Source of the DNA: Chlorobiota bacterium
Lineage (GTDB): Bacteria; Bacteroidota; Ignavibacteria; OLB7
Assembly (NCBI GenBank): GCA_028287785.1
Contig: JAQBOZ010000001.1
Coordinates: 1 to 64,000, forward strand
Direction: 5' to 3'
Length of the DNA stretch: 64,000 nt
Positions 19,146 to 28,463 of this stretch are shown in pieces (position 1 is the first letter of the stretch; every line of letters begins with the position of its first letter). The notes beneath the pieces are model-generated. The model was not told the DNA's origin and made no database searches. It saw nothing but the letters and a program-made list of their open reading frames with translations. Made by a program: the position numbers and the translations under genes.

Positions 19146-20183
19146 TCACACCACTTTGATGAGATAGTTCACCGACATATTCAACGGGCGCGTCTCCGAA
19201 CCGCCGGAGATATCCGAGTTGTAGCCCGTAGTCCCGTCAGCGTACGCAACTCCGTCAAAGGTCCCCCATGGCCCCGTCGCTGCGGTGAATTGATATGAGT
19301 CATTGTAGGTATATGAATGTTGATGCAGCATTAGGGCTCCGCTCTCTAGTGAGCCCACCTGGTTACCGTTGTTTCCTGGTACAGGCTGCGATGTAGGAGC
19401 CGTACGCGTCGCCGCATCAGGATCATATACCGGCACGCCGTTGATCGGCGTTCCCTGCCATCCACGCACGAAACGACCACGGTAGTCAGGAAGGAAGAAG
19501 ATGTTCCCGTTTTCACCGTAGAAATTCTCGATGACATTGTAGAGTGCGGAATACTGCACCTGGTCCAGACCGTCACCATTGCACGCAAGCCACGACGGGT
19601 CGATTGTGGAGTCCGGAAGAGCCCCCGCATAGGGAATTACGGCGCCTACCGGAATGGTACTGTCACTCGCCAAGTATTTGATAATGAAGTTGACATACAT
19701 ATTCGCCGGCCGTGTCTCTGAAGTGCCAGCGCCTCCCATGGTTATTGACGTCGATCCCGAATTGAGGGTATCGTGACCAGCGACATGATCACAGTCGTGC
19801 AGGTCGTTGTATACGTTGTATCCGTGCGTGTGTGACTGGATCTCATGGCTCTGCATTGAGCCGATACTGTTGCCCTTATTGCCGGCATTGGGCCGGTCCG
19901 GGCGCGGTGGTACACGTGCCAGGGTGTCCGGATCATTCACGCTTTCACCAGTTACCCCACGTAGAAAGAGGCCGTTACACATCGGGACGCAGAAATTGCT
20001 ATCGTCACCGCCGTAGCTCTCGCCGATAGTCAAGAAAAGGGTTCTGAACATCAGGATCGTGCGCGGATACTTCGAGCCGTCGCAGAGCAGCCAGCCCTGC
20101 TCCACCAGCCCGGTGATCGTGGAGGCCGAAATGTCCCCGGCGTACATCATGATTGTTCCAACCGGAATATTTCCAGTCATCAT
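19146..20183 (-). CDS. Phage tail-collar-domain protein, two tandem modules
   Basis: IPVGTIMMYAGD...WLLCDGSKYP...LFLRGVTGESVNDPDTLARVPPRPD...SETRPANMYVNFIIKYLA, then IPVGAVIPYAG...WLACNGDG...FVRGW...SETRPLNMSVNYLIKVV. Confidence 0.8.
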   Translation of the reverse strand: MMTGNIPVGTIMMYAGDISASTITGLVEQGWLLCDGSKYPRTILMFRTLFLTIGESYGGDDSNFCVPMCNGLFLRGVTGESVNDPDTLARVPPRPDRPNAGNKGNSIGSMQSHEIQSHTHGYNVYNDLHDCDHVAGHDTLNSGSTSITMGGAGTSETRPANMYVNFIIKYLASDSTIPVGAVIPYAGALPDSTIDPSWLACNGDGLDQVQYSALYNVIENFYGENGNIFFLPDYRGRFVRGWQGTPINGVPVYDPDAATRTAPTSQPVPGNNGNQVGSLESGALMLHQHSYTYNDSYQFTAATGPWGTFDGVAYADGTTGYNSDISGGSETRPLNMSVNYLIKVV

Positions 20184-20459
20184 GGCTCCTTTTAATTAGT
20201 GTTTGTCATGAATAAATTCGCCCGCCGAGCCGTGAATTGCTCATGCGCGGATGATGGTGAATCCCGATCACATGTCACAAGCGCATTACCACCGCAGTTT
20301 TATGTACTTACTCCATACTACAGTGTCAATTGCTCGATCAATGCCAACCGAAATTCGTAACTGCAATATGGCGGCACATCGATAATCCGGTGATACTTAG
20401 AATTTACCTAGGCATTGTCACGATGAGTAGATTATCCTCACTTACAGAAGGGATCTGCC

Positions 20460-20989
20460 ATGTCAGCAAAACAGCGTCAGGTGAAACTCCCGGCATCGGA
20501 GTAACGCTTGCTCCAGAACCTTAGGCTCGTACGCTTACTCGCGCGCTCCTGCTGGCCGATCAGGGAAAACCGATGAAAGAGATTGTCGCCGCACTCGGCA
20601 TCGGTCTGGCGACGGTCTATCGCCTGCGATATCGGTTTGCCACCGAAGGACTACAGCCCGCGATCAGCGAACGACCCCGGCCTGCCTGGTGTAGCCCGCA
20701 AGTGAGCATCAGGAGGCGCGATTAACCGCTCTGACATGCCCGGATGCTCCCGATGGCCGGCAACGTTGCGTCTGCTGGCCGACACGCTTGTCGGACTGGA
20801 GTTGGTCGATACGACAAGCCACACGACCGTAGGCGGGTATCTCAAAAAAACGAGTTAAAGCCGTGGCAGCGTCGCCAGTGGTGGCTCGGGCGGATTAGAG
20901 TTCCTCTGGCGTATGGAACATGTGCTTGATCTGTACGAGCAGTCGTACGATGAGCATCGGCCGGTCGTCTGCCTTTCCATCAAGAAAAC
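20460..20989 (+). pseudogene. Decayed, truncated IS630-family transposase
   Basis: MSAKQRQVKLPASE-stop; after a frameshift TRALLLADQGKPMKEIVAALGIGLATVYRLRYRFATEGLQPAISERPRP; then LTALTCPDAPDGRQR / RLLADTLVGLELVDTTSHTTVGGYLKK / KKNELKPWQRRQWWLGRI / EFLWRMEHVLDLYEQSYDEHRPVVCLS spread over several frames. Confidence 0.75.
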
Positions 20990-21006
20990 ACGAAATTTCA
21001 AAAAAA

Positions 21007-21034
21007 GCGAGATTCCAAGAATTTGGAATCTCGC
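21007..21034. terminator. Hairpin flanked by A and T runs, terminator-like
   Basis: AAAAAA-GCGAGATTCCAA-GAAT-TTGGAATCTCGC-TTT, 12-bp perfect stem. Confidence 0.65.
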
Positions 21035-21038
21035 TTTC

Positions 21039-21108
21039 AGCTCCATCGGGGCGAACCGGTTGTAGCAATGCCACATTCTCCATGATGCCAAGCTCCATCG
21101 GAGCGTAC
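21039..21108. repeat. Solo half of the palindromic element, copy 3
   Basis: AGCTCCATCGGGGCGAACCGGTTGTAGCAATGCCACATTCTCCATGATGCCAAGCTCCATCGGAGCGTAC matches one arm of copies 1 and 2. Confidence 0.8.
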
Positions 21109-21158
21109 TGTTGTTCATCAATGCGGGGATGCATCGGCACCTGCCGATGACATGGCCG

Positions 21159-21458
21159 TCAGGGAAGTTTCGCGGCGAGAACGTCGGCCTGCTCGATGGA
21201 TGGGGATTCGGAGAACAGCTCGGATGCCTGTGCCATCAGCGCCTCGGCGACCCGGCCGGAGAGATGCGCCTGCCGGCCGGCCTCGTCGGGAAATGCGTCG
21301 AAGATGCCGAATGTCGACGGCCCGAGGCGGATGGCGAACCATGCCGTGGTGGCCGGCTCATCCTGCACCAGCGCCAGCCCCCCCTTGAGAAACTTCTCCA
21401 CATCAGCTTCCTTCCCCGGTTTTGCCTCGAGCCGAACGAACAATCCTACCGTAATCAT
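21159..21458 (-). CDS. Antibiotic biosynthesis monooxygenase (ABM) domain protein / putative quinol monooxygenase
   Basis: MITVGLFVRLEAKPGKEADVEKFLKGGLALVQDEPATTAWFAIRLGPSTFGIFDAFPDEAGRQAHLSGRVAEAL. Confidence 0.8.
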   Translation of the reverse strand: MITVGLFVRLEAKPGKEADVEKFLKGGLALVQDEPATTAWFAIRLGPSTFGIFDAFPDEAGRQAHLSGRVAEALMAQASELFSESPSIEQADVLAAKLP

Positions 21459-21695
21459 TGCATGCTCCTGTTGATGAACGTGATGCGGTTATGCGCCGGC
21501 GTTGCGTCGTGCGCGCGTTCAGAGACATACGATGAAACGGGCCGGCGGGATGGCGGGGCATGGCGGGGATGCCGTCAGAAATTTTATCGGCGGAAAAATC
21601 GGGGAATCGAGCCATCTTCTCCCGATTCGTGGGTTCTTCATGAAAGCACTTGCCAGACAATCTCCGGCATCAGGGAACGTTGATCGTATACGCTC

Positions 21696-24611
21696 ATGAG
21701 AACATTTGCTTCGTTATTGCTTACGCTGATGCTGGCTCTTGTTTTCCCCGCCCGGCTACCGGCGCGTGGGGACACCCCCTTTATCCCCACCGATGTCCCC
21801 ACGGCCGTGGCGCATCGGGTCGTGGTAAAGCTGCGGGCCGGTGATGGATCGGCCATCGACCGGGGCAGGGAGCTGCTGGCGCCGGTTGCCGCGCGCTACG
21901 GCATCACATCGATCACCACATGGCTCGATCCCCGCCTCCTTCAGCAGAATCGGGAAGGGATCGGACGGAAACGCGCGGCCGATGACCTCTCCGCCTCGGG
22001 GCTGGAGAGGATCATCACGGTGGTCTATATGAGCGATATCCCGCCGGAGGTTGTGGCGGCAAAGCTGCGGCCGATCCCGGAAGTGGAGTATGCGGAGCCC
22101 GTCTACCCCAGGTTTATCAGCACCATCCCGAACGATCCGCTGATCTCCCAGCAGACCTATCTGGAACAGATCAGGGCGGTCCAGGGATGGGGCATCACCA
22201 ACGCGGATTCATCGATCATCATCGCCATCGTCGATACCGGCACCGACCCCACGCATCCCGATCTGGCCGCCGCGATCTGGCGGAACCCCGGCGAAACGGG
22301 CACCGACGCGCTGGGACGCGACATGCGGAGCAACGGGATCGATGATGACGGGGACGGCTTCAAGGATGACTGGCAGGGATACGATTTCGGCGGGAAGGAT
22401 GGCTACACTCCCGATAACGACCCATCGCCGGGCTACTGGCATGGAACGCACGTGGCGGGAATAGCCGGGGCGATTGCGAACAACGGCATCGGCATCGCCG
22501 GCATCGGGTTCGGCGCGAAGCTGATGATCGTGAAGATCGCCGACGACAATCCATCATCCCCCACGCTCACCACCGGCCCGGACGGCATTCTCTTCGCGGC
22601 GCGGCATGGAGCGCAGGTCATCAACTGCAGCTGGGGTGGTCCCGGCTACTCGCAGGCGGAGCAGGATCTGATGGACGCGGTGACAAGGATGGGCTCCTGC
22701 ATTATCGCCGCGGCGGGGAACGAGGGGGAAGGACGAAACAGCATCTCCTATCCCGCCTCCTACCGCAATGTCCTCTCGGTGGGATCGGTGCAGAGAAACG
22801 ACCAGCATTCCTCGTTCAGCAGCTACAATATCGAGGTCGGGATCTCCGCCCCCGGCGACGCCATCTACTCCACGGTTCCCAGGCAGACCGCCCAGAGCGG
22901 CTACATGTACTCGCGCGGCACATCGATGTCCACGCCGATCGTATCCGGCGCGGCCGCGCTGCTGCTGACCAGATATCCCGATCTCCCCCCCGGCCAGATC
23001 GTCGCCATCCTCCAGTCCACCGTCGACAACATCGACTCGCTGAACCCACATTACCACGATGTGCTCGGCACCGGACGCCTCAATATCGAGCGGGCTCTGA
23101 CGGTGGGCCCCTCCGGGGAAGCCGCATCGGTGCTGGACTACAAGGTGATCGAGAGCGCCAGCCCCGGCATTGTGGAGGCGGGCGAGACGATCGCATTCCA
23201 TCTCCGCATCAAGAACCTTCTCGGCCCGGCCGCCGACATGAAGGTGATGCTGACGGCGGCATCGGGGGAGACGCCGGACATCGAACAGGCGATCGAGGAC
23301 TTCGGCGCGATGGATACCTACGAAGAGCGCGAGAGCGCCGATGGCTACTTCCGCATCACCATCCCGAAGGCGGTCCCGACCGACTACAAATTCCGCCTCT
23401 ACTTCGTTCTCATGGATGGCGATCGGAAGATCGGCATGCAGATCGTCGAGCTGACGGTGAACCCGAACTACGCCACCACATGGTTCAACCGGACGCGGGT
23501 GACATTCACCGGCAACGGCCGGATCGGCTTCAACGATTTCCCCTCCGATCTTCAGGGAAAGGGGTTCTCGTTCGATTCATCCGCCAATCTTCTGGCGGAG
23601 GGGGGGCTGATCGTGGCGACCGGACCGGATCGCGTGGAGGATGTTGTCCGTGGCGGCACCGATTACGCGCCGGGGCTGGGCCTTCAGACCGTGGAGCCAT
23701 ATCGCGTTGGATATGTGACGGCGGAAAACGCGGAAGTAGGGCACGCCCGTTTCAACGACGCGCACCTTCCGGCCGGGACGCGCATCGGGCTGGATATCAC
23801 GCTGACCACGAAGCAGTACAACGATTCGGCGACATCGAGCCAGACCCTTCTTCTCTACCGGATACGGAACACCTCGGCGGCGCGCCTGACAAATCTCTAC
23901 TGCGCCCTGTTCATGGACTGGGATCTGGGCCCGGCGGGGGCCGATGATTATATCGCCATCGATCTGGAGCACAGGCTTGGCTACGCCGACAACCGGAGAA
24001 ACCGGCGCCTCCCGTATACCGGGACGATGCTTCTGAGCGACCAGCCCGCGAACTTCTACGCCATCGACAACTCCACCGATTATCCGATCGGCAAGGGCTT
24101 CATGGCAACGGAGAAATGGGATCTGATCTCCGGCGGAATAGGTCGCGAGGAGACGAAGACCGGAGATTGCGCCATGATCATCGGCGCCGGGCCGATAGCG
24201 CTGGAGCCGGGAGCCGACACGGTAGTGGCGTTCTCGTTGATGGCCGGAGCGAACATCGCCGATCTGAATGCATCGGCTGATGCGGCCCGCGCCCGTTTCA
24301 CTGCGCTTGGAGAGCTGCCCGGCGGGCCGATCATCCTCCCCTCCGATTTCACCATTGCCGGCTCCGTCCCCAATCCGTTCACCGACCGGACGGTGATCGA
24401 GTACTGGCTCCCGACGGAGGGTCAGGCCACGCTCGATGTCTTCGATGCCCTCGGGCGGCGCGTGGCGACGCTTGTGAGCGGGTTCCAGACCAAGGGGATT
24501 CATACGGCTCAATTCACCCTCCCCGGCAATGCGGCCAGCGAGGTGTACGTTGTTCGTCTGGCGGCATCCGGCGGGGTCGTCTCGCGCAACCTAATTCACT
24601 TGGCGCGATAA
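21696..24611 (+). CDS. Secreted S8 subtilisin-like serine protease with T9SS-like C-terminal domain
   Basis: Catalytic motifs AIVDTGTDPTHPDL, HGTHVAGIAGA, GTSMSTPIVSGAAALL; signal peptide; C-term VPNPFTDRTVIEYWLPTEGQATLDVFDALGRRVATLVSG. Confidence 0.9.
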   Translation: MRTFASLLLTLMLALVFPARLPARGDTPFIPTDVPTAVAHRVVVKLRAGDGSAIDRGRELLAPVAARYGITSITTWLDPRLLQQNREGIGRKRAADDLSASGLERIITVVYMSDIPPEVVAAKLRPIPEVEYAEPVYPRFISTIPNDPLISQQTYLEQIRAVQGWGITNADSSIIIAIVDTGTDPTHPDLAAAIWRNPGETGTDALGRDMRSNGIDDDGDGFKDDWQGYDFGGKDGYTPDNDPSPGYWHGTHVAGIAGAIANNGIGIAGIGFGAKLMIVKIADDNPSSPTLTTGPDGILFAARHGAQVINCSWGGPGYSQAEQDLMDAVTRMGSCIIAAAGNEGEGRNSISYPASYRNVLSVGSVQRNDQHSSFSSYNIEVGISAPGDAIYSTVPRQTAQSGYMYSRGTSMSTPIVSGAAALLLTRYPDLPPGQIVAILQSTVDNIDSLNPHYHDVLGTGRLNIERALTVGPSGEAASVLDYKVIESASPGIVEAGETIAFHLRIKNLLGPAADMKVMLTAASGETPDIEQAIEDFGAMDTYEERESADGYFRITIPKAVPTDYKFRLYFVLMDGDRKIGMQIVELTVNPNYATTWFNRTRVTFTGNGRIGFNDFPSDLQGKGFSFDSSANLLAEGGLIVATGPDRVEDVVRGGTDYAPGLGLQTVEPYRVGYVTAENAEVGHARFNDAHLPAGTRIGLDITLTTKQYNDSATSSQTLLLYRIRNTSAARLTNLYCALFMDWDLGPAGADDYIAIDLEHRLGYADNRRNRRLPYTGTMLLSDQPANFYAIDNSTDYPIGKGFMATEKWDLISGGIGREETKTGDCAMIIGAGPIALEPGADTVVAFSLMAGANIADLNASADAARARFTALGELPGGPIILPSDFTIAGSVPNPFTDRTVIEYWLPTEGQATLDVFDALGRRVATLVSGFQTKGIHTAQFTLPGNAASEVYVVRLAASGGVVSRNLIHLAR

Positions 24612-24702
24612 CGCCCCGTTCGTATCATGCCGCCGCTTCATGCCGTTCCGGTCCATCGTTTCCGGGCGCGGGCACTTCCCGACAAACACACTCTCTCGGA
24701 CA

Positions 24703-27606
24703 ATGATCATGCGCCAGCGCATTTTACTTTTCATACTGATCGCCATCGGCGGCGCCGGGATATGCAGGGCGCAGACGCTCCAGTTCAGGTACACGCCTCG
24801 CGACGCCGACGGGATATCCGTTCAGGGGGAGATCAGGATCAAGGTGACGCGCGATGCGTTCGCGCGCGGCGTTACGGCCGGGAACTTCGGCGCGGCGGCG
24901 GCCAGATACGGCATCTACGATATCACGCCGTGGATCAACCCGAAACTCCTGGCCTGGCATGCCCCGGCGTACAAGACGACGTTTGGAAGCGGAACGGAGG
25001 AGCCGGGGCTGCTGCCGCTGATGAGGATATTGATCATCCACTATTCATCGCTCGACCCCGCAGAGCAGGTGGCGGGGGCATTCCAGGGAATGCCGGGGGT
25101 GGAATATGCGGAGCCGGTCTACAAGCGCACGCTGATGTTCGCGCCGAACGATCCGCTGGTCTGGCAGCAGCAGCAGTATCTGGACAAGATCGGCGCGCCG
25201 CTGGCGTGGGACAACGTCCGCGCCGACAACTCTTTCATCATCGCCGTGACGGATGCCGGCATCGAGCGGACCCATCCCGACCTGAAGGATGCAATCTGGA
25301 CCAACCCCGGAGAGACCGGCAGGGACTCCGCCGGCAATGACAAGGCGACCAACGGGAAGGATGACGACGGCAACGGCTATACCGATGACTGGTGGGGATA
25401 TGATTTCGCCGGCAGCAACGGAACCAATCCGGATAACGATCCCTCCCCCGGCGCCTCGCATGGCACCCACGTGGCCGGAATCGCGGCGGCGAGCGGCAAC
25501 AACAGCGTTGGGGGCACCGGCGTGGCATTCGGCGTGCGCATCATGTCGGTGAAGATCGGTGACGACGCCCCGGAGCCCGACCTCTTCAACGAGGCCGAGG
25601 GGGTGCTGTACGCCGCGGTGAACGGGGCCAAGGTGATCAACTGCAGCTGGGGGGGCTCGGGAAGCTCGATAGCGGAAGCTGCGGTGTTCGAGAAGGTACA
25701 GAGCCAGTTCGGCGCCGTGGTGGTGGCGGCATGCGGAAACAAGGGGCGGGATCAGGCCATCTTCCCAGCCTCCTATCCGGGCGTCATCTCGGTCGCTTCG
25801 GTTACCACGTTCGATGCCAAGGCCACCTCCAGCAACTACAACGTCAGGGTGGATGTCTCCGCCCCCGGCGAGAACATCTTCTCCACGCTTCCCGGCAGCA
25901 GCTACGGGCTGATGAGCGGCACATCGATGGCCGCCCCGATGGTAAGCGGCGCGGCGGCGCTTATCAGGAAGAAATATCCCGACCTCAACCCGGCGCAGGT
26001 CGCCGAGGTGATCCGCGCGACCGCCGATGATATCAGCGGCGCGTTCGACCCCATCTTCCGCGACAAGATGGGGACCGGCCGCCTGAACGTGGGACGGGCG
26101 GTGACCGGCGGGGCCTCCATCCGCTCGGCAAGGATGATGACATTCCGGATCGCGGAATCCAACCCTGACGGCGTGGTCGATCCGGGGGAGGCCATCACGA
26201 TTCGCGCGGACATCAAAAACATCCTGGCGAACTCCCCGACCGTCACGGCCACACTGGTCGCGGTCAACGCTTCCGACATCACGGTGCAGGGGCCTACGCA
26301 GAACTTCGGCGCCATGACAACCGGGCAGACCCTGACCACGGAGGACAGCGTCTTCCGCGTGATGATCCCCGCCGGCGCGCAGCCGAACAGCGTGCTTACC
26401 TTCAAGATCACCGTGACCACGCCGGACAGATCATCCATCCAGTATTTCTCCATACTGGTGGCCCCCACCTATCTGACCACGAACTACAACCAGATCGCCG
26501 CCACGTTCAACAGCATCGGGAACATCGCCTACAACGGGTTCAACACGAAACAGGGAGATGGCTTTTCATTCGGCAGGGCAGGGGAGCTTCTCTTTCATGG
26601 CGGGCTGATGATCGGCACCGGCGCGGATCACCTTTCGGAAGTGGTGCGCGTGGGGGGGCTTACCGAGGGGGAGAGCGATGGTTTTCATTCCACGCAATCG
26701 TACCGGCTGCGGATGTCGACCGATTCCAGCGTGCAGATCGGCACGGCAAAGTTCAACGACGCACACCTTGGAGCGGCGGGGGCCGGGGTCGATGTCGAGA
26801 TGCACACGTATGAATATCGCGATCCCTCGGCGTCGAATATCGTGGTGGTGGGCTATACGATCCGCAATACCAATCCAACCCCGCTTCACGGGCTGCGGTG
26901 CGGGCTCTACCTGGACTGGGACGTGAGCCCGGCATACTACTACGACCAGACCGGCTACGATTCGCTCAACCGGCTCGCCTATCAGCGGGACACGCGCGAC
27001 GAGCAGAAGCTGTTTACGGGGGCGGCGCTGCTGACGCATCAGGACCCCGGATTCTACGGGGTGGACAACGAGATCACCGCCGGGGGCGACAGCATCGAAT
27101 TCGGATTTACGACGGAGAAGAAGTGGAAGATGCTCTCGGCAAGGCTGCATGAGAACTCGCTGGTCTGCGACGCCGGCATGGTGATCAGCGCCGGATCGAT
27201 CGACCTGGCCCCGAACGATACGACGACCGTGGAGTTCGCCCTCCTCGTCGCCCCCGATTTTCCCGGCCTCCGTTCCGCCGCCCAGCGGGCGCTTGAGCTC
27301 AGGAAACTGAGCGCGGTGCCGGCATCCCCCGCGATTGCAGGGAGCCGGCTCAACCTTCAGGCATATCCCAGCCCGTTCCCGGAGATCACCGATCTTCGCT
27401 TCACGATGCCCCGTCACGCCCATGCAGGCGTGGTGGTGTACGATCTGCGGGGGAACGTGGTGGCGTCGATCTACGATGGTGACCTGGACGCCGGGGAGTA
27501 TCGTTTCCCCTTCAACAGCGCGGGGCTTCCGGATGGAACATATCTGTACGAGGTAAGGGCCGGGACGACAGTCGAGCATGGGAAGGTGGTGAAGCTCGGG
27601 CGGTGA
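24703..27606 (+). CDS. Secreted S8 subtilisin-like serine protease, tandem paralogue of 21696-24611
   Basis: AVTDAGIERTHPDL, HGTHVAGIAAA, GTSMAAPMVSGAAAL; signal peptide MIMRQRILLFILIAIGGAGICRAQ; C-term AYPSPFPEITDLRFTMP...GTYLYEVRAGTTVEHGKVVKLGR. Confidence 0.9.
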   Translation: MIMRQRILLFILIAIGGAGICRAQTLQFRYTPRDADGISVQGEIRIKVTRDAFARGVTAGNFGAAAARYGIYDITPWINPKLLAWHAPAYKTTFGSGTEEPGLLPLMRILIIHYSSLDPAEQVAGAFQGMPGVEYAEPVYKRTLMFAPNDPLVWQQQQYLDKIGAPLAWDNVRADNSFIIAVTDAGIERTHPDLKDAIWTNPGETGRDSAGNDKATNGKDDDGNGYTDDWWGYDFAGSNGTNPDNDPSPGASHGTHVAGIAAASGNNSVGGTGVAFGVRIMSVKIGDDAPEPDLFNEAEGVLYAAVNGAKVINCSWGGSGSSIAEAAVFEKVQSQFGAVVVAACGNKGRDQAIFPASYPGVISVASVTTFDAKATSSNYNVRVDVSAPGENIFSTLPGSSYGLMSGTSMAAPMVSGAAALIRKKYPDLNPAQVAEVIRATADDISGAFDPIFRDKMGTGRLNVGRAVTGGASIRSARMMTFRIAESNPDGVVDPGEAITIRADIKNILANSPTVTATLVAVNASDITVQGPTQNFGAMTTGQTLTTEDSVFRVMIPAGAQPNSVLTFKITVTTPDRSSIQYFSILVAPTYLTTNYNQIAATFNSIGNIAYNGFNTKQGDGFSFGRAGELLFHGGLMIGTGADHLSEVVRVGGLTEGESDGFHSTQSYRLRMSTDSSVQIGTAKFNDAHLGAAGAGVDVEMHTYEYRDPSASNIVVVGYTIRNTNPTPLHGLRCGLYLDWDVSPAYYYDQTGYDSLNRLAYQRDTRDEQKLFTGAALLTHQDPGFYGVDNEITAGGDSIEFGFTTEKKWKMLSARLHENSLVCDAGMVISAGSIDLAPNDTTTVEFALLVAPDFPGLRSAAQRALELRKLSAVPASPAIAGSRLNLQAYPSPFPEITDLRFTMPRHAHAGVVVYDLRGNVVASIYDGDLDAGEYRFPFNSAGLPDGTYLYEVRAGTTVEHGKVVKLGR

Positions 27607-27640
27607 TTCTCCCGCTCACGCGCATTGAGGCATGCATAAC

Positions 27641-27681
27641 GAATCGGGCTCCCCTCCTCTGACTGGAAGGGAGCCCGATTC
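27641..27681. terminator. Bidirectional terminator hairpin
   Basis: GAATCGGGCTCCC...GGGAGCCCGATTC, 13-bp perfect stem between convergent genes. Confidence 0.8.
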
Positions 27682-27720
27682 ATCTATGATGGGATCTCCG
27701 TTGCGGGAGACCGGGGTTGC

Positions 27721-28314
27721 TCAGAACGATCCGAACCGCGCGGTCACTCCCACGGAGGGACCGGAGAGGCTCTTGTTCGTAATTCCCGCCGTCTCGACGC
27801 CGTTAACGAACCGGTAGCTCGCCAGCACGTCCAGCCGGAAGCTCTTTGAAATGTTCAGCTCCACGCTGGCCGCGGGCTCCACCACGAAAAAGACATCGGG
27901 CGAGTCCTGATTTCCCTGGTCGAATGCGTCGGCCCAGTTGCTCCGATGAGCGCCGATCCCCCCCGCTCCCACCATCGTCTGGACGCCGATATGCACCAGA
28001 TTATCCGGCGCGAACTGATAGCCGATGATCCCGCCGCCATACCCGACTCTCAGCATCGTCGTGTCGGCAAGCCCCTCGGTTGTCGGCTCGGTGATGGTGG
28101 CATATCCGCCGCCGCCGATATAGAACGCGTGATTGATCACCCACGCCCCCTCCGCTCCCGCCAGGGCACTCCATTGACTATTGATCCGCGTCCCCTTGGC
28201 CGAAAGACCGGCGAACCCGCCGCTCTGAAAATCGCCGTCCAGCAATGTTTGTGGTTGCGCGTATGCGGTTGCGGCTGACAGGATGAGCGCCGCGATTATT
28301 CCAAGTGCCTTCAT
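27721..28314 (-). CDS. Small outer-membrane beta-barrel protein
   Basis: MKALGIIAALILSAATAYAQ; alternating Gly/aromatic strands; C-term GVTARFGSF ending in an aromatic residue. Confidence 0.65.
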   Translation of the reverse strand: MKALGIIAALILSAATAYAQPQTLLDGDFQSGGFAGLSAKGTRINSQWSALAGAEGAWVINHAFYIGGGGYATITEPTTEGLADTTMLRVGYGGGIIGYQFAPDNLVHIGVQTMVGAGGIGAHRSNWADAFDQGNQDSPDVFFVVEPAASVELNISKSFRLDVLASYRFVNGVETAGITNKSLSGPSVGVTARFGSF

Positions 28315-28463
28315 GATTTATCACCTTTGTGATTGTTGTTGATATTATTTGATGTCTGATTTTCAGGCCGCCGCGCTGTTATGCCGCGCGGCCCTGTAAA
28401 ACGTTTATCGATTAATCGGTACATGTTCGATGTATGCGATCGAGAGATATCCATCGCTCATTA

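Noticed and set aside
22554-24512. Long minus-strand ORFs (22554-23201, 23577-24512) inside the subtilisin gene
   Set aside because: They lie antisense to a protein with intact catalytic motifs; their translations are Arg/Gly/Val-rich without recognisable motifs, a usual by-product of high GC and GATC-rich codon usage.
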